This document shows positions 36,301 through 47,225 of a stretch of 64,000 nucleotides of DNA, in pieces. The notes beneath the pieces are model-generated. The model was not told the origin of the DNA. It searched no databases and saw only the letters and a program-made list of their open reading frames with translations. The translations under genes and the position numbers were made by a program. Position 1 is the first letter of the stretch, and each line of letters begins with the position of its first letter. The DNA is from Talpa occidentalis. Taxonomy: Eukaryota > Chordata > Mammalia > Eulipotyphla > Talpidae. Where the stretch lies: NCBI RefSeq assembly GCF_014898055.3, contig NW_023603184.1, forward strand, positions 114,380,615-114,444,614. Reading direction: 5' to 3'.

Positions 36301-36550
36301 TAATGACTTTTTATATAATCCACGTTAATGAAAACTTTCTGACCCATTTTTTCACTAGAGAATCAACCTCAGTTTCTTGATTTTCTTCATCAAACAGCCT
36401 CTATTGTGTAGTCATTTCCAAATATGCTTAATATTTTATTGAATGGGTGCTCTATTTCTGTAAATACAGAAATATGTTTGCATAGTTTTATAAAGTTTTT
36501 TAAACATTTAGGGTGGCTTTCAGCATAGTTGTTTCATAAATATTTTCTTG
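33398..36550. other. Mostly unassigned DNA
   Basis: About 3.1 kb without a recognised element, except simple T/TTTG runs at 33858-33869 and 35694-35722. It contains the exon-like candidate at 34083-34136. Confidence 0.45.
34083..34136 (+). other. Exon-like segment, 54 nt, unproven
   Basis: Upstream 'aactcctttcag' is a fair 3' splice site and downstream 'TTAG|gtaaat' a usable donor. One frame is open through all 54 nt, reading EENVKNKWLEEENAHCL with split codons at both ends (phase 1 in and 1 out, length divisible by 3). I do not recognise the protein. Chance open frames of this size are common, so this is a candidate only. Confidence 0.2.
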
Positions 36551-36569
36551 AATCATCAGAATGTATTTT

Positions 36570-36809
36570 TTTTAAAGGTTTTTATTTATTTATGCAAGCA
36601 CTGGGTACAGTCAGAGGGGCGGGAAGGTGAGAGAATCCACTAGAGCCAGAGCAGAGAGTAGAAAAGGCAGAGTGATGAAGTACATTGCTGAGGGGAGCAG
36701 TGGGCTGCAGGAGAGGTCTGCGCGCCATGTGGGGCCCTCGCCGGCGGGCGCTGCAGAAGCTGGCGCCAGCTTCTCAACCCAGCGCTCAACCACAGCGCCA
36801 CCGGGGCAG
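36570..36809 (-). mobile_element. tRNA-derived SINE, body shortened
   Basis: Minus-strand copy whose head begins CCCCGGTGGCGCTGTGG, lacking the first few bases. It also lacks the block with the B box: 'gccggcgggcgctgcagaag' near 36740 joins body to head directly. A short TSD, TGTATTTT, lies at 36562-36569 and 36810-36817. Confidence 0.88.
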
Positions 36810-36817
36810 TGTATTTT

Positions 36818-38745
36818 AATATATTAAAATGCTACAGTAAAGGATAGTAATTCTTTACTCTCATAATTTTCATCTTCAGAGATGAAACAAGAAATAAAAG
36901 AATGGTAAGAAAGAATGAAAAAGAAGCCTGGTAAGAAATAGAATGAATGAATAAAGGCAGACAGGAAGGAAGGTGCTTAAGACATGGGGACAATTTGGGA
37001 AAAATTGTATTTTCCAAAGACCTTGGTGCTGATATCCATATGCACTGCTTTAAAAATAGTCCTAGCGTTAGATGATAACAAAATGATTAATTAAAAAATT
37101 AAACCTAATTAACTCTATAACATATTTTGACAAAGGAAATGTTAGTAATTAAATAATTGTTAAATATTATACTGGAATATTAAATAAAATTCTTTAACAT
37201 CTTCGATAATGAATTCCCCACCACTGTGTATATAATAGGTCAGATTTTCCTTGTTGGAATGGATGTTAAGGCCTTTGTATTAATTTATAGCTAAGATCTA
37301 ATTATAACGATAAGCAACATATATTTTGCAACTTAAAGAAGTATATATTTCAAAAGAAGTGACATATTTTTGGCAATCCAGTTGTGAAAAAAAATAGTAA
37401 AAATTCATTGCTGGCAAGGAATGAACTTCAAATTAGCATTATCATCTGTTCCTGGTACAAGTCTGTGTTGGTATCTTTCTAGTACATCTTTCTAGTTGGT
37501 ATTTGTTTCTAGTACAACTTGGTGATATGTATTGCAATACTTAAAAAAGATCAAATACTTTTTGACCAATTTTACTTCTGGGAAGCCATAGTGAGGAATA
37601 CATTGAAATGAATACACATGAAGTCACATGATGTTTAGTTACTGTTTATTTCTAAATTTCCCTAACACCGTGTATGTAATAGGTCAGATTTTCCTTGGTG
37701 GATTGCACCTTTCATCATGTGGAGTAGCCAACTGATGAAGGAGAATTGACCACCGGTATCTCCAAGTTTCTCCAGGAATCTGTATTCCTGGTCATTGCTT
37801 AGGAATGTGCAAGTCACCTTATTGACCCAGATGGAGTAAATCTTAGGAATTGATTGCTAACTGAGGGAGAAGGTGTCTTTCTCTGCTACTCTTATTCTTG
37901 TGTTTTCTCTTGTATTTCTCTTTTATTCTTTCTTTTCCCCTGCCTCCCTATCCCTCTAGACATTGTTGGCATTCCTATCCCTTTTCAAAGGCAGATTTAT
38001 TTTCTTCTTCAAATTCCTTAGCATTAAAAAAAGTTTCTCTACCTTGGTGTGAACTTTGCTCTGCCATATGTCATTCAATAACTGAAGTCAACTTTTAATC
38101 TGTGCCCAGTTGACACTACTTTTTATCTCAATGACTGAGCCGAGTTTTCCAAAAAAATGCTCTTAATATGTGAGAGGTCAGAGTTTGTGAAGGAAAGTAA
38201 ATGTCAAAAAAAAGAACAAAGGCTCTACCTTAATCCATTTATGCTGAAAAATATAACTGAAAGTTTTATAGAAACTGACATGTGCTTTCTACTGATTTCA
38301 GCAGAAAGAGTGAATGACTTGATAATTATTCTTTTAATTAAGAAAATTTCCTGCTGGTGACAGCTTCAGAGTGCTTATAAAAGTTTCATGTCAAAAGTAG
38401 AGGAAAGAACTAGTTTGAATTTGTTTTTAAATAGGTAGATTTAAATTTGTTATTAATTCTGAAATCGTTTGCCAGGTCTCATCCACTATCATTGTTTTTC
38501 CTTTTTCCTACCAAGAACTGAGGTAGAGAACTTAGAATGTAAGTGAAACAATAGCAGGTGTTGAGAATTCATGGTGCAGCTGACATCTGTGAGAGTATCA
38601 GGGCGTTCTTGCTCTACATAAATTAAATCCCAAGCATGATTATTGTTATATACCTTAAAATTGTGAATGCTCTGGGTCTATTGTATTTTTGCATTATCAT
38701 CTAACAAATATACACAAACATCTAAGACACAATTTGCTTGTCTTA
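36818..38745. other. Unassigned DNA with a dispersed 33-bp direct repeat
   Basis: AT-rich. A 33-bp word recurs at 37226-37258 and 37670-37702. No gene seen; 66-67-aa frames at 37898 and 38157 look random. Confidence 0.5.
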
Positions 38746-38750
38746 CCTTC

Positions 38751-39189
38751 TGTAGGGTAGGTAAAAGGCATCAGGCTTTTCTGCCCTCCCGCCATTAGGA
38801 TAGATGAGGGAACCCTGTGGTCCCGACTGCATGCTTGATGACGGGCACCTGAAGTGGGTACACCTGGACTGAGAGACTGGGCTTTAAGGGTGGTGTCGCA
38901 GGGACGCCAGCAGAAGCCGAGAAGAAGCCAAGAACAAACAGAAGCCGGGAAAGAAGCAGAGCCATGAGAAGAGCAGAGAGAATGTGAGAGAAGGCCGGAG
39001 AGCCCAGAATGAAGACTTGCTGGGGGCTGGAGGCCTGCTAGCCTCCCGGCCCCCCAGCGCCCCTGCCTGCCATATGCCTGGTAAATCTAAATAAAAGACC
39101 TGCAAAAGCCGCTGAGGACTCTGACTCCTCTGTTACCCGGTCTGCATGGGATCACAGAAAACCTGCTCTGTGGTCTTCCTGCCCCTACA
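38751..39189 (+). mobile_element. Solo ERV LTR, copy 1
   Basis: 439 bp, starting TGTAGGG and ending CCCTACA (perfect terminal inverted repeat), with a 5-bp TSD, CCTTC, at 38746-38750 and 39190-39194. The poly(A) signal AATAAA at 39090-39095 sets the sense strand. No gag, pol or env adjoins it, so it is a recombination product. Purine-rich middle (38895-39010). Its frames are not viral genes. The class is unclear: a 5-bp TSD fits ERVL and some class II groups. Confidence 0.93.
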
Positions 39190-39194
39190 CCTTC

Positions 39195-39460
39195 TTTCTC
39201 ATCATTTCTTCAGAGCCACATTTGCTGCATGATCTTCCTAAAGCATATATTTTATCATGCCACTTTCATGTTTTATCATATTCCTATTACTTTTGGGGTA
39301 AAATCCAAATTTCATAGTATGATATTCAGCAATCTTCATGATACAGCATTACTTTGCATTAAAATTTCTTGTGAAACAGTCCCCCATAAACATCTTCTTT
39401 TCAAATCATATACACCTACTTGCCTAGTTTTAAAGATGTTATTATTTTTTTTATTCCTGT
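39195..39460. mobile_element. Possible L2 (LINE-2) relic
   Basis: 'gatcttcctaaagcatatat', 'catgccactttcatg', 'ggggtaaaatccaaatttca' and 'caatcttcatgatac' follow a familiar L2 3' pattern (cttcctaaagcat, catgtcactcccctgc, aaagtccaaactcc, ccttcatgatctgg). Heavily diverged. LTR copy 1 inserted at its edge. Confidence 0.45.
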
Positions 39461-40460
39461 CTCTGTTACAGGGAGTATAAATTGAGTATTATGTTCATAC
39501 TAAAATTTTAAGAATCATTTAAAATGGAAATACACTGTGAATATTCTATGAATTTTTCTGCTACTATTTGAATTTATATCAAAGGTATATTTGAAATAAT
39601 TGAATTAAGGGAAGGCATATTTATGCTTTTGCTTCTGGAATAACTTTTCTCTTTTGTCTGTTGGAATAAAAATTTATAAAGTCTTAACCAGCTGCTGTCT
39701 CTGTTCTAGTTACAGCATCAGGATGAATAGAAGTATAATCAACTTTAATTCCTTTCCATAGCAATAAAAGTGGAATGAACGTTACAACAGACAAGTACTT
39801 TCTAGCATTGTTTCATCTTCTAATCAGGGTCAGGATGGGTGCTTGGTTAGTCTAATGAGCTAAAATGTGAAGGAGAGGGTTGAGGCTAATTCTAAGACAG
39901 CCCCAGTGAGAACGCGATATATTACCAACCAACCATCACTCTTTTAATAGTAACATGCCTGGGAGTTTTAAAATATTTAACTTTTTATTTAGCAATCTTG
40001 CTATTTGTCCTTTAGCAATCTGCTACTTTACCTTTTAAAAAAATTGCATGTTTTACCATTGTTTTCTTCTTATTAGGTAACTTTCTATGACTGATAATCA
40101 TAGAAGGAGAACTTGGATGGCAGCTGTATGATTGAAACTGTCCAAAATCAAGTGTCTGCATATTATTTCAACTAAATTTGAGCATACCCAGGTAAGAATA
40201 GTGATTATATACTTATCACCATTTTCAAAAAAAAAATATTTGAAACTGTAAAATATGTTTTTATTTTGTACCAAATATTAAAAAAGATATATTATGAAAA
40301 ATGATAAAATATATAAAAGTAAAAAAAAAATTAAAATCACAAACGAGCCTGTTTTGTAAAAATGACTTTTGTTATCATTTTTTCTATATCATTTTATTTT
40401 TATTTTATTGATTGTTCCCTTTAAACAAAGCTGGAATGACATTGATGTATACTCTGTTAA
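39461..40460. other. Unassigned DNA
   Basis: AT-rich and repeat-free to my eye. It contains the exon-like segment at 40077-40191. Confidence 0.45.
40077..40191 (+). other. Exon-like segment without an open frame, unproven
   Basis: The acceptor 'ttgttttcttcttattag' is a good pyrimidine tract with AG, and the donor 'CCCAG|gtaaga' matches consensus well. All three frames of the 115-nt segment contain stops, so if used it would be an untranslated or lncRNA exon. No expression evidence is available. Confidence 0.2.
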
Positions 40461-40476
40461 ATTTCTTTATTAATTT

Positions 40477-40748
40477 AATTTTATTTTTGTAAAGATTTAT
40501 TTATTTATACAAGAGCTGGGGTACAGGCCAGAGGTGTGGGGGGTGGTAAGAGGGTTCACCAGAGACAGAGTGGGGAACAGAACAGGCAGATTGACTGAAA
40601 TACACTGCTTAGGGAAGCAGCAGGTCAGTCAGGAGAGGTCTGCTGTGCCATGTGGGCAGCTCCCTGGCCAGGGATCGAACTCGTACTGCAAAGGCTGTGG
40701 ACAGCTTCATAGGTTGTGTCTTAACCCCTTGCGCCACCAGGGAGGCCC
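40477..40748 (-). mobile_element. tRNA-derived SINE, older type
   Basis: Minus-strand copy, head GGGCCTCCCTGGTGGCGCAA, body 'gtacaggccagaggtgtggg'. The TSD TTCTTTATT(A/G)ATTT lies at 40463-40476 and 40749-40762. Confidence 0.94.
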
Positions 40749-40762
40749 TTCTTTATTGATTT

Positions 40763-41445
40763 TATAACAAATTTTTGTTCTATTTGAGGAAATGAATATT
40801 TTCCAGTGTGGGTTAATATATGGCATAGACTTAAATGGTTTTAAATGAATGGCCAGATTGGAACAAAGATGCACAATTAAGATGGCACAAGGGATTTTCA
40901 GGAATTTGAAAGGATAAGATAATATAGCAGAGCAGTGAGAACTTCGTTTCGTGATTTGGATTCCTATTCTTAAGCATTTGATTTCATCACTAGATAGTGA
41001 GGGACAATTTTAAGGGTATAAAATGATCTAAAATGCATTTTTAGAACCTTAATCTAGAAGTGGTGTTTGTGTCAAACTAAAGAGAAAGCAAGTCTAAAGC
41101 ACAGGAGAATAATTGTAGGCAATTTCTTTTATTTTGATTAGCATTTGTGTGCTCTTGCTATTTGCCAGGCACTAAGCTAGAAACTAGAAAGAAAGTGAGG
41201 GAGACATGATCCCCATCCCTGAAGAGTTTATAACGTCATGGATAAAACATGAATGCAGAACAATTGAGTATAACATATCATAACAGTGTAACAATTCAAT
41301 CATATTCAAAAAAGACTAGTTGGTAACTAATTATGTTAAGATGCAGATACTAGTTTATCAGTATGTGAGGTTTCCCAAAGACACAAAGCTTGATCAAGGT
41401 TAGTCAAGAAGCAATGTCTTTAAAATTTGCAACCATTCAAAGTAG
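40763..41445. other. Unassigned DNA
   Basis: 'tatttgccaggcactaagct' and 'gacatgatccccatccctga' at 41160-41225 look like the start of the unnamed ancient repeat seen at 830. Nothing else recognised. Confidence 0.4.
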
Positions 41446-41450
41446 CAATG

Positions 41451-41905
41451 TGTATTGGCAGGAATGGACACAGTGCAGGTTTTCTATGATCCCATGCAGA
41501 CCAGGTAAAGGAGGAGAGTCCTAGAGCCCTCAGTGGGTTTTGCAGGCTTTTGTTGGGATATACCCGGTACATGGCAGGCAGGGGTACTGGGAGGCCAGGA
41601 GACTGGCAGGCCTCCCAGCCCCCAACAAGTCTTCACTCTGTCTGGGCTCTCCAGCTTTCTCTCTGCTTCTCTCATGGTTTTTTATGCTTCTGCTTCTCTG
41701 CTTCTCTCTCGGCTTCTACTGGCATCCCCATGATGCTGCCCATAAAAGCCTAGTCTTAGCCCAGGTGAATCCTATCTACCTATGCCTACACCCTATTCCA
41801 AGTGCCCACCATCAGGCATGCATTCAGGACCGCAGGGTTCCATCATCTATTCTAATGGCATGGTGGGAGGGCAGAAAAGCCTGATACTTTTTCCCATACC
41901 CTACA
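41451..41905 (-). mobile_element. Solo ERV LTR, copy 2
   Basis: 455 bp, reverse-complement relative of copy 1 across its whole length ('catgcagacc', 'acatggcaggcaggg', 'ccatcaggcatgcattcagg', 'gagggcagaaaagcctgat'). It begins TGTATTGG and ends CCCTACA. The 5-bp TSD CAATG lies at 41446-41450 and 41906-41910. No internal viral sequence. The 114-aa plus frame inside is a shadow. Confidence 0.93.
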
Positions 41906-41910
41906 CAATG

Positions 41911-42367
41911 GAAACTTTCAAAGGTGAGAGAAGTGTAAATAAATGTTTGGAGAGATGAGATTTGACAGTGGTAGGAGGTTAAGAAGGTCTTTTAGGCAAG
42001 AGGGGCTTGTTGATGGCACCAATCAAAATAGGAAATAGCAAAAGTAGGATTCTAGTCTTTCATTTTGAAAACTGAAAATTTTTCTGCCTCTTCTCACTGT
42101 TTTGCTAGAGCACTCAGTGTTTTGTTTTGTTTTGTTTTTTAAATTTCATTGTAATTCCTTATATAATTGAAGATTCATTGAGGTTTAATTATAAGTGATT
42201 GGGCTTCCTTAAAGTGAAAATACAGGTGTAATAAATAAAAACATCTTCTGAGATAAAGAATTGATAAAGAATTGATTCATAACCACTGGGATATATGACT
42301 TAGCTTTAGCCTTTCCAGCAGTCTCAAAAGAAGATGTATGTCCTTGCTTTAAGAGCTTAGAAAAATT
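41911..42367. other. Unassigned DNA
   Basis: Contains a TTTTG-type simple tract near 42120-42137; otherwise unassigned. Confidence 0.45.
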
Positions 42368-42382
42368 TATTTTAGAAGTCTT

Positions 42383-42689
42383 TTTTTTTTTTTTTTAATA
42401 GAGGCATGTTTTATTTATTTGTTTGTTTGTTTGTTTGTTTATACAAGCACTGGGTACAGTCAGAAGCGCGGGAGGGTGAGAGAATTCACCAGAGCCAGAG
42501 CGGGGAGCAGAGCAGGCAGAAGGACCGAAGTACACAGCTGAGGGGAGCAGTGGGCGGCAGGAGAGGTCTGTGCGCCATGTGGGACCCTCCTCAGGTGGCC
42601 GGGGAGCAGCCGGGGATCGAACCGGCGCCGCAGAGGTCGCGGGCAGCTTCGCAACCCAGCGCTCAACCACTGCGCCACTGGGGAGGCCC
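42383..42689 (-). mobile_element. tRNA-derived SINE, tail-swapped subfamily
   Basis: Has both the 11-bp insertion ('ggggagcagccggggatcg' near 42600) and the replaced tail (sense AAAACATGCCTCTATTAAAA). CAAACAAACAAA units precede it. A perfect 15-bp TSD, TATTTTAGAAGTCTT, lies at 42368-42382 and 42690-42704. Confidence 0.96.
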
Positions 42690-42926
42690 TATTTTAGAAG
42701 TCTTAATAGAATGACAGGAAAAGTCTCTTTAACACTTACAGGTGCCTTAAATAATGCGATGTTGAAAGGATAGAGAGTGTAGTTTTAAGTAGGTTAGTTT
42801 ATGGGAATTCAAAATTCTACTTCTCCAAAAAATTCTGTCCTAATTTTTGGAATTTGGATCAGAGTCTTTCCCTATAATTATGTATCTTAACACCATTTAC
42901 ATTCCTCTGACACAACACTTAGGTGG

Positions 42927-43350
42927 TGTAAGGTCAGGAATGACCACTGAGCAGGTTTTCTAATGATCCAGCAGACCAGGTGAAGGAGGAGTCAGAGTCC
43001 TCAGTTGTTTTGCAGGTTTTTATTGGGATTACCAGGTACATGGCAGGCAGGGGCGCTGGAGGGCTGGCAGGCCTCCCAGCCCCCAGCAGGTCTTCACTCT
43101 GGGTTCTCCAGCCTTCTCTCTGCTTCTCTGCTCTTGCTTCTCTCTCGACTTCTTCTCTTTCGGCTTCTACTGGTATCCCCGTGACACCGCCCTTAAAAGT
43201 CCACTCTCAGCCCAGGTGAATCCCATCTACCTATGCCCACACCCTATTCCATGTGCCCGCCATCAGGCATGCATTCAGGACCGCAGGGTTCTGTCATCTA
43301 TACTAATGGCAGGAGGGCAGAAAAGCCTGACATTTTTTCCTTACCCTACA
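42927..43350 (-). mobile_element. Solo ERV LTR, copy 3
   Basis: 424 bp, same orientation as copy 2 and colinear with it, beginning TGTAAGG and ending CCCTACA. The 5-bp TSD GGTGG lies at 42922-42926 and 43351-43355. The minus-strand poly(A) region is altered ('ttttattggga' at 43018 replaces the AATAAA seen in copy 1). No internal viral genes. Confidence 0.93.
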
Positions 43351-43559
43351 GGTGGTCATGTGTATCATCTCCTGAGATTCTAAGATAAAGTTCTAAGATT
43401 AGGACTGCATCATCATTTATCACTACAGATGTAAATTTATATCTAAATAAACTGACCACAGTGTTTAATAGAGATACCATAAATATTTCTTAATTGCAAA
43501 ATTAAATTCATTTCCATGCTTTGTCCTAATTATTGCTGACCCAGCCTAGACATGTCTGT

Positions 43560-43885
43560 TTTCTATGGCTGTTTGATTAGTTTTTTATTGCTGTTTGATA
43601 CATCACTCTAAAGCTTAGCAGTTTTAGAGTGCTTATGTATTATTACAGTTTCTGTGGGCTGTGACTCTAGGCTCAGCTTTGCTGATGTCCCTGGCTCTAA
43701 GGGTCATGATGTTGCAATTAAATTGTCAGCTGGAGGCACCATCATTTCAAAGCTCAGCCAGGATGAAGGGGTTCACTCTCAGATGCAGTCAGGAAGGACC
43801 TCTGTCTGCAAATTACCTTTCCCCAGACAAATACTCAAAGAGAGAGCAAAAGTAAGCTCACCACTGAAACCATATTCCTCTAACT
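43560..43885 (+). mobile_element. Possible MLT1-like (MaLR) LTR relic
   Basis: 'tattgctgtttgatacatca', 'tctaaagcttagcagtttt', 'cagtttctgtgggctgtgac', 'gtcagctggaggcaccatca' and 'agagagagcaaaagtaagct' follow an MLT1-type order (gctgctgtaacaaatcactc, aaaacttagtggctt, ctgtgggtcaggaa, ggctggggctgcagtcatc). A 77-aa frame inside is incidental. Confidence 0.45.
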
Positions 43886-43904
43886 AAATCTGGGAAATGT
43901 CGCT

Positions 43905-44325
43905 TGTGACGAATTAAATGATGACTTCCAAACATATATGTTCAAGTCTTAACCTGTGGTACTTGTGAATATAACATAATTTGGAAAAACAGTCTTTGAA
44001 GATATAATTAAATTAAGGATCTCAAAGTGTGATCATCTCGATTCACTGGATGATCCCTAAATCCATTGCCTTTCTTTATAAGAAGACCCTGTGCACATAG
44101 AAGACTGGTTGGGTGCAACCACAAGTTAGAGGTCCCTTGGTGTCACCAGAAGCTAGAAAGGGCAAAGAACAAATTCTACCTCCAGTGCAACTTTATTTGA
44201 CCCCTTGATTTCAGATATCTGGCCTCTAGAACTAAGAGAGAGTAAATTTCTGTCATTCTAAGTCATTCCATCCAGTTTGTGGTCATTTATTTGTGCCAAA
44301 CCATCACTTTAGTGAATCACCATAT
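43905..44325 (-). mobile_element. MLT1-like LTR relic, antisense
   Basis: 'atatgttcaagtcttaacc', 'ggtacttgtgaatataacat', 'tttggaaaaacagtctttga', 'ccagaagctagaaagggc', 'ctctagaactaagagagag' and 'ccatccagtttgtggtcat' are characteristic of an MLT1-type LTR on the minus strand. It lies tail to tail with the previous relic. Confidence 0.6.
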
Positions 44326-45195
44326 CCTGCATACATTCAGGTACAGGGAATTATAAAAGAGCTTGAATGTCAGGAAACAGAGACCCTTGGAAGCCATTTT
44401 AGAGGTTACCTATTCTTCCATCATTAACCCATTTTGTTTGATATATCTATAGAGCTAGACCAAAGTCAACAGGTCAGGTATTAGAATCATTATCTCAGAT
44501 GCTTAAAACTTGTGATCCTTCATTTGTATTTCCTGCCCTCCTAATTAGAATTACTATTCATTTGAGTATTCAGATTGGAAAATTGAGTCAATTTGAATTC
44601 CTTCTTTATCTTAATACCCATAACCTTTTACTGATTATCTGGTCTTTTTCGTTCTGTTCCTGAATTTTTTTTATCTTATATTCCTTTTTTTTCCTTTCAA
44701 TTTTGCTCCTAGAGTCTATAGGCTTCTGTTATATCTTTCCAAAAATAGCAGAATAGCCCATAAGTGGTCAATTTGTTTCTGAGCTTTTCCTCTTCAAATC
44801 TTTCACTGTAAAGTGGCTTTTGAAGAACACAAATGAGATTATGCCATTCCTTTTATTTAATATGTTCAGGAAATAGAATACCCTTGTGATCTGGCTATTG
44901 ATTTCCTAAAATTCAAGCTTCCTCAATTGTCCCTTAATATAGATTTATAAATTACACAAAATTTTCTAGATACAGTATTTTCTTTCATTTTTTTTTTCTT
45001 TTTTGCTTGTCTTTGCCTGGGATTCTTTTTCTGGCAATAAAATAGTAAATAAATACTTGTTTTTGTATCCAAAATATATAGCAAAAATATTTAATAGAGT
45101 GACCAGCACAGAACATGTTTCAGCTTCCATAAACCAATATTTAGGATGAAAAAGTTGAAGAGAAAGAAATTTAAATCATCAATGAAATGGCTAAA
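44326..45195. other. Unassigned DNA
   Basis: Weak L2-like text at 44790-44930 ('gattatgccattccttttat', 'cttgtgatctggctattgat'); otherwise nothing recognised. Confidence 0.4.
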
Positions 45196-45200
45196 CTTAT

Positions 45201-45480
45201 TGTAGGGTAAGGTACAAGGTATCAGGCTTTTCTGCCCTTCCGCCATCAGGATAGATGAGGGAGCCCTGTGATCCTGGGTGCATGCCTGATGGCGGGTACC
45301 TGAAGTGGGTCCACCTGAGCTAAGAGACTGATTTATAAGGGTGGTGCAGCAGAGTGCGGTGTGGTGGTAGTGCGGTGTTAACGGTGGAGGAGTGGAGTGT
45401 ACGGAGGAGTGTTGGAGCGACTACAAACCATGGCGAAGAACCGTTCATAAACCTGCTCAGAATGGGTTGGTTGCTTTACA
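45201..45480 (+). mobile_element. Solo ERV LTR, copy 4, divergent 3' half
   Basis: 280 bp, starting TGTAGGG and ending TTTACA, with the 5-bp TSD CTTAT at 45196-45200 and 45481-45485. The first ~150 bp match copy 1, including 'gcttttctgcccttccgcca' and a TATA-like TTTATAAGG at 45332-45340. From about 45348 the text is different (GTGCGGTGTGGTGGTAGTGC). It rejoins copy 1 only briefly at AACCTGCTC (45450-45458). Confidence 0.9.
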
Positions 45481-45485
45481 CTTAT

Positions 45486-46123
45486 AATCTAGCCTAAGCT
45501 GGAAACAAATGAAAGAGTGAAAATAGTGAATTAATTGTTCAAAACTGGGAAATACAAGACTAGGTTAAGTCTTTACTTGTAAAACATTAACATGAGCTTT
45601 CATTTAATGGAGAAATTTAAAGGGGAAAATATTCTGTATTGTTAACGAATGGTTCCTAATAAATTAATTGCTATTTGAATAAAACAGTGAAACTTGACAA
45701 AGTGATGGCTCATCAGATGTGCTGGTGTCTGTGTTACCCGTTGGTAAACTATGGGCCTATGGACCTTTCAGTGTGAAATAATTATTCATGCTATTAGGGA
45801 ATCATTTAGTAGATTAAAGCTTTCTCTTAGAGATAATGTTCTTTATAAAATGGTTTAATTTTCTCTTAGAGTATCATATAAATTGAGAAATTTCATTCAG
45901 TGAAAAATAAAAATGATTTTTTAGAAGGATAATATTTATAGATGAAGACAGAAATACAGACCTCCCTAGGCTTATGATGAGATTATGTCCCAATAAATCA
46001 TTGCAAACTGAAAACATCACAAGTCAGAAGTAATACATAATATACCTGACTTACTGAACATCACTGGCTTAGCATAGTTTACCTTAATGTGCTCAGAACA
46101 CTCACATTTACCTAGAGTCGGAC
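45486..46123. other. Unassigned DNA
   Basis: No gene or repeat recognised. Confidence 0.45.
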
Positions 46124-46139
46124 AAAATCATCTAACACA

Positions 46140-46409
46140 GGGCCTCTCTGGTGGCACAAGGGGTTGAGATGCAACCTATGAAGCTATCCGCAGCCACTGC
46201 AGCATGAGTTCAATCCCCATGGCACAGCAGACCACTTCTGGCTCGCCCGCTGCTCCCCTCAGCAGTGTATTTCAGTCAGTCTGCCTGTTCTGTTCTCTGC
46301 TCAGTCTCAGGTGAATCCTCTCACCCTCCTGCACCTCTGGCCTATGTCCCAGCTCTTGTATGCATAAATAAATAAATCTTTTAAAAAAAAAAAGAAAAGA
46401 CATTTTTAA
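46140..46409 (+). mobile_element. tRNA-derived SINE, older type
   Basis: Head GGGCCTCTCTGGTGGCACAA and tail AAATAAATAAATCTTTTAAA, then a second A-rich run with GACATTTTT. The block between B box and body is shortened. A perfect 16-bp TSD, AAAATCATCTAACACA, lies at 46124-46139 and 46410-46425. Confidence 0.95.
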
Positions 46410-46744
46410 AAAATCATCTAACACAAACCTATTTATAATAAAGTAATGAGTATCTTATGTAATTTATAGACTACTATACTAAAAGTAAAAACAGTCTCTA
46501 GACCTTCAGTTGTTTACCTTCATAAGTCAAACTATTCTAAGCAAGGTATTGTCTGTAAATGAGGGAGAAGCATAGAATTTACATTAACACTTGCAATGCA
46601 TGAAGAAATGGAAGTGGCTATCTTAAAGAAGGAAATGGACAATTATGAATTTTAAATGGCACAATTAATCAATTCGGTGGTCTGATAATCTAAACTGGAA
46701 ACTTTGGATCAGGTGACCATCAATGAATCAACAGCTATGTATAG

Positions 46745-47225
46745 AAACAATCTTTCCTATTTAATAATCATATGTACATTTGAAAAGTCTATCAATTATG
46801 CTTCTTAGATTGCAAGTAACAGAAACTAATTCTGGGTACTTTAAGCAAAGGAGGCACTTTGCTGAAAGAATTTGGGTTAGCTCATAGAAACAGAAAGTAA
46901 TCAGATGAAATGAGCCAGAGCTGTCCCAGGATCTAGAAAAGCAGGAAATGAAGAAAGTCTGAAGAGTACAGCCACGGGCTGAATCTGGACCAATACTGTG
47001 TTTCAATGCTGTTCCTCTCACATTCACAAAAGGAGTCTGCATGACTGAGTTTGAATCATTTGCACTCTGCCAGGAACCATGGCACTTGATTAACAATTCT
47101 CTTGAGACTGCCTGCACATGGAGAGGGTAGGTTCCCACAAGGAACTTCAAAGTTCTGGGTCCAGGATGGAAAGTGGATGTGGGGCAAGTGAAAACAAGAG
47201 ATACTTGCCAAGACCCTTCCTCAGA
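46745..47225. repeat. Probable ancient interspersed repeat, name unknown
   Basis: 'gattgcaagtaacagaaact' and 'actttaagcaaaggaggcac' are phrases of a common old mammalian repeat (agattgcaagtgacagaaacc ... agcttaagcaaaaagg). I cannot name it. The 129-aa minus frame spanning it is incidental. Confidence 0.4.

Noticed and set aside
38751..45480. A single provirus with two LTRs and internal genes between copies
   Set aside because: Each LTR has its own 5-bp TSD on both sides, orientations differ, and the DNA between them contains SINEs and MLT1 relics but no gag, pol or env.
46761..47150. 129-aa minus-strand open frame
   Set aside because: It spans a probable ancient repeat and lacks a recognisable motif; a chance frame of this length is not surprising in 64 kb.
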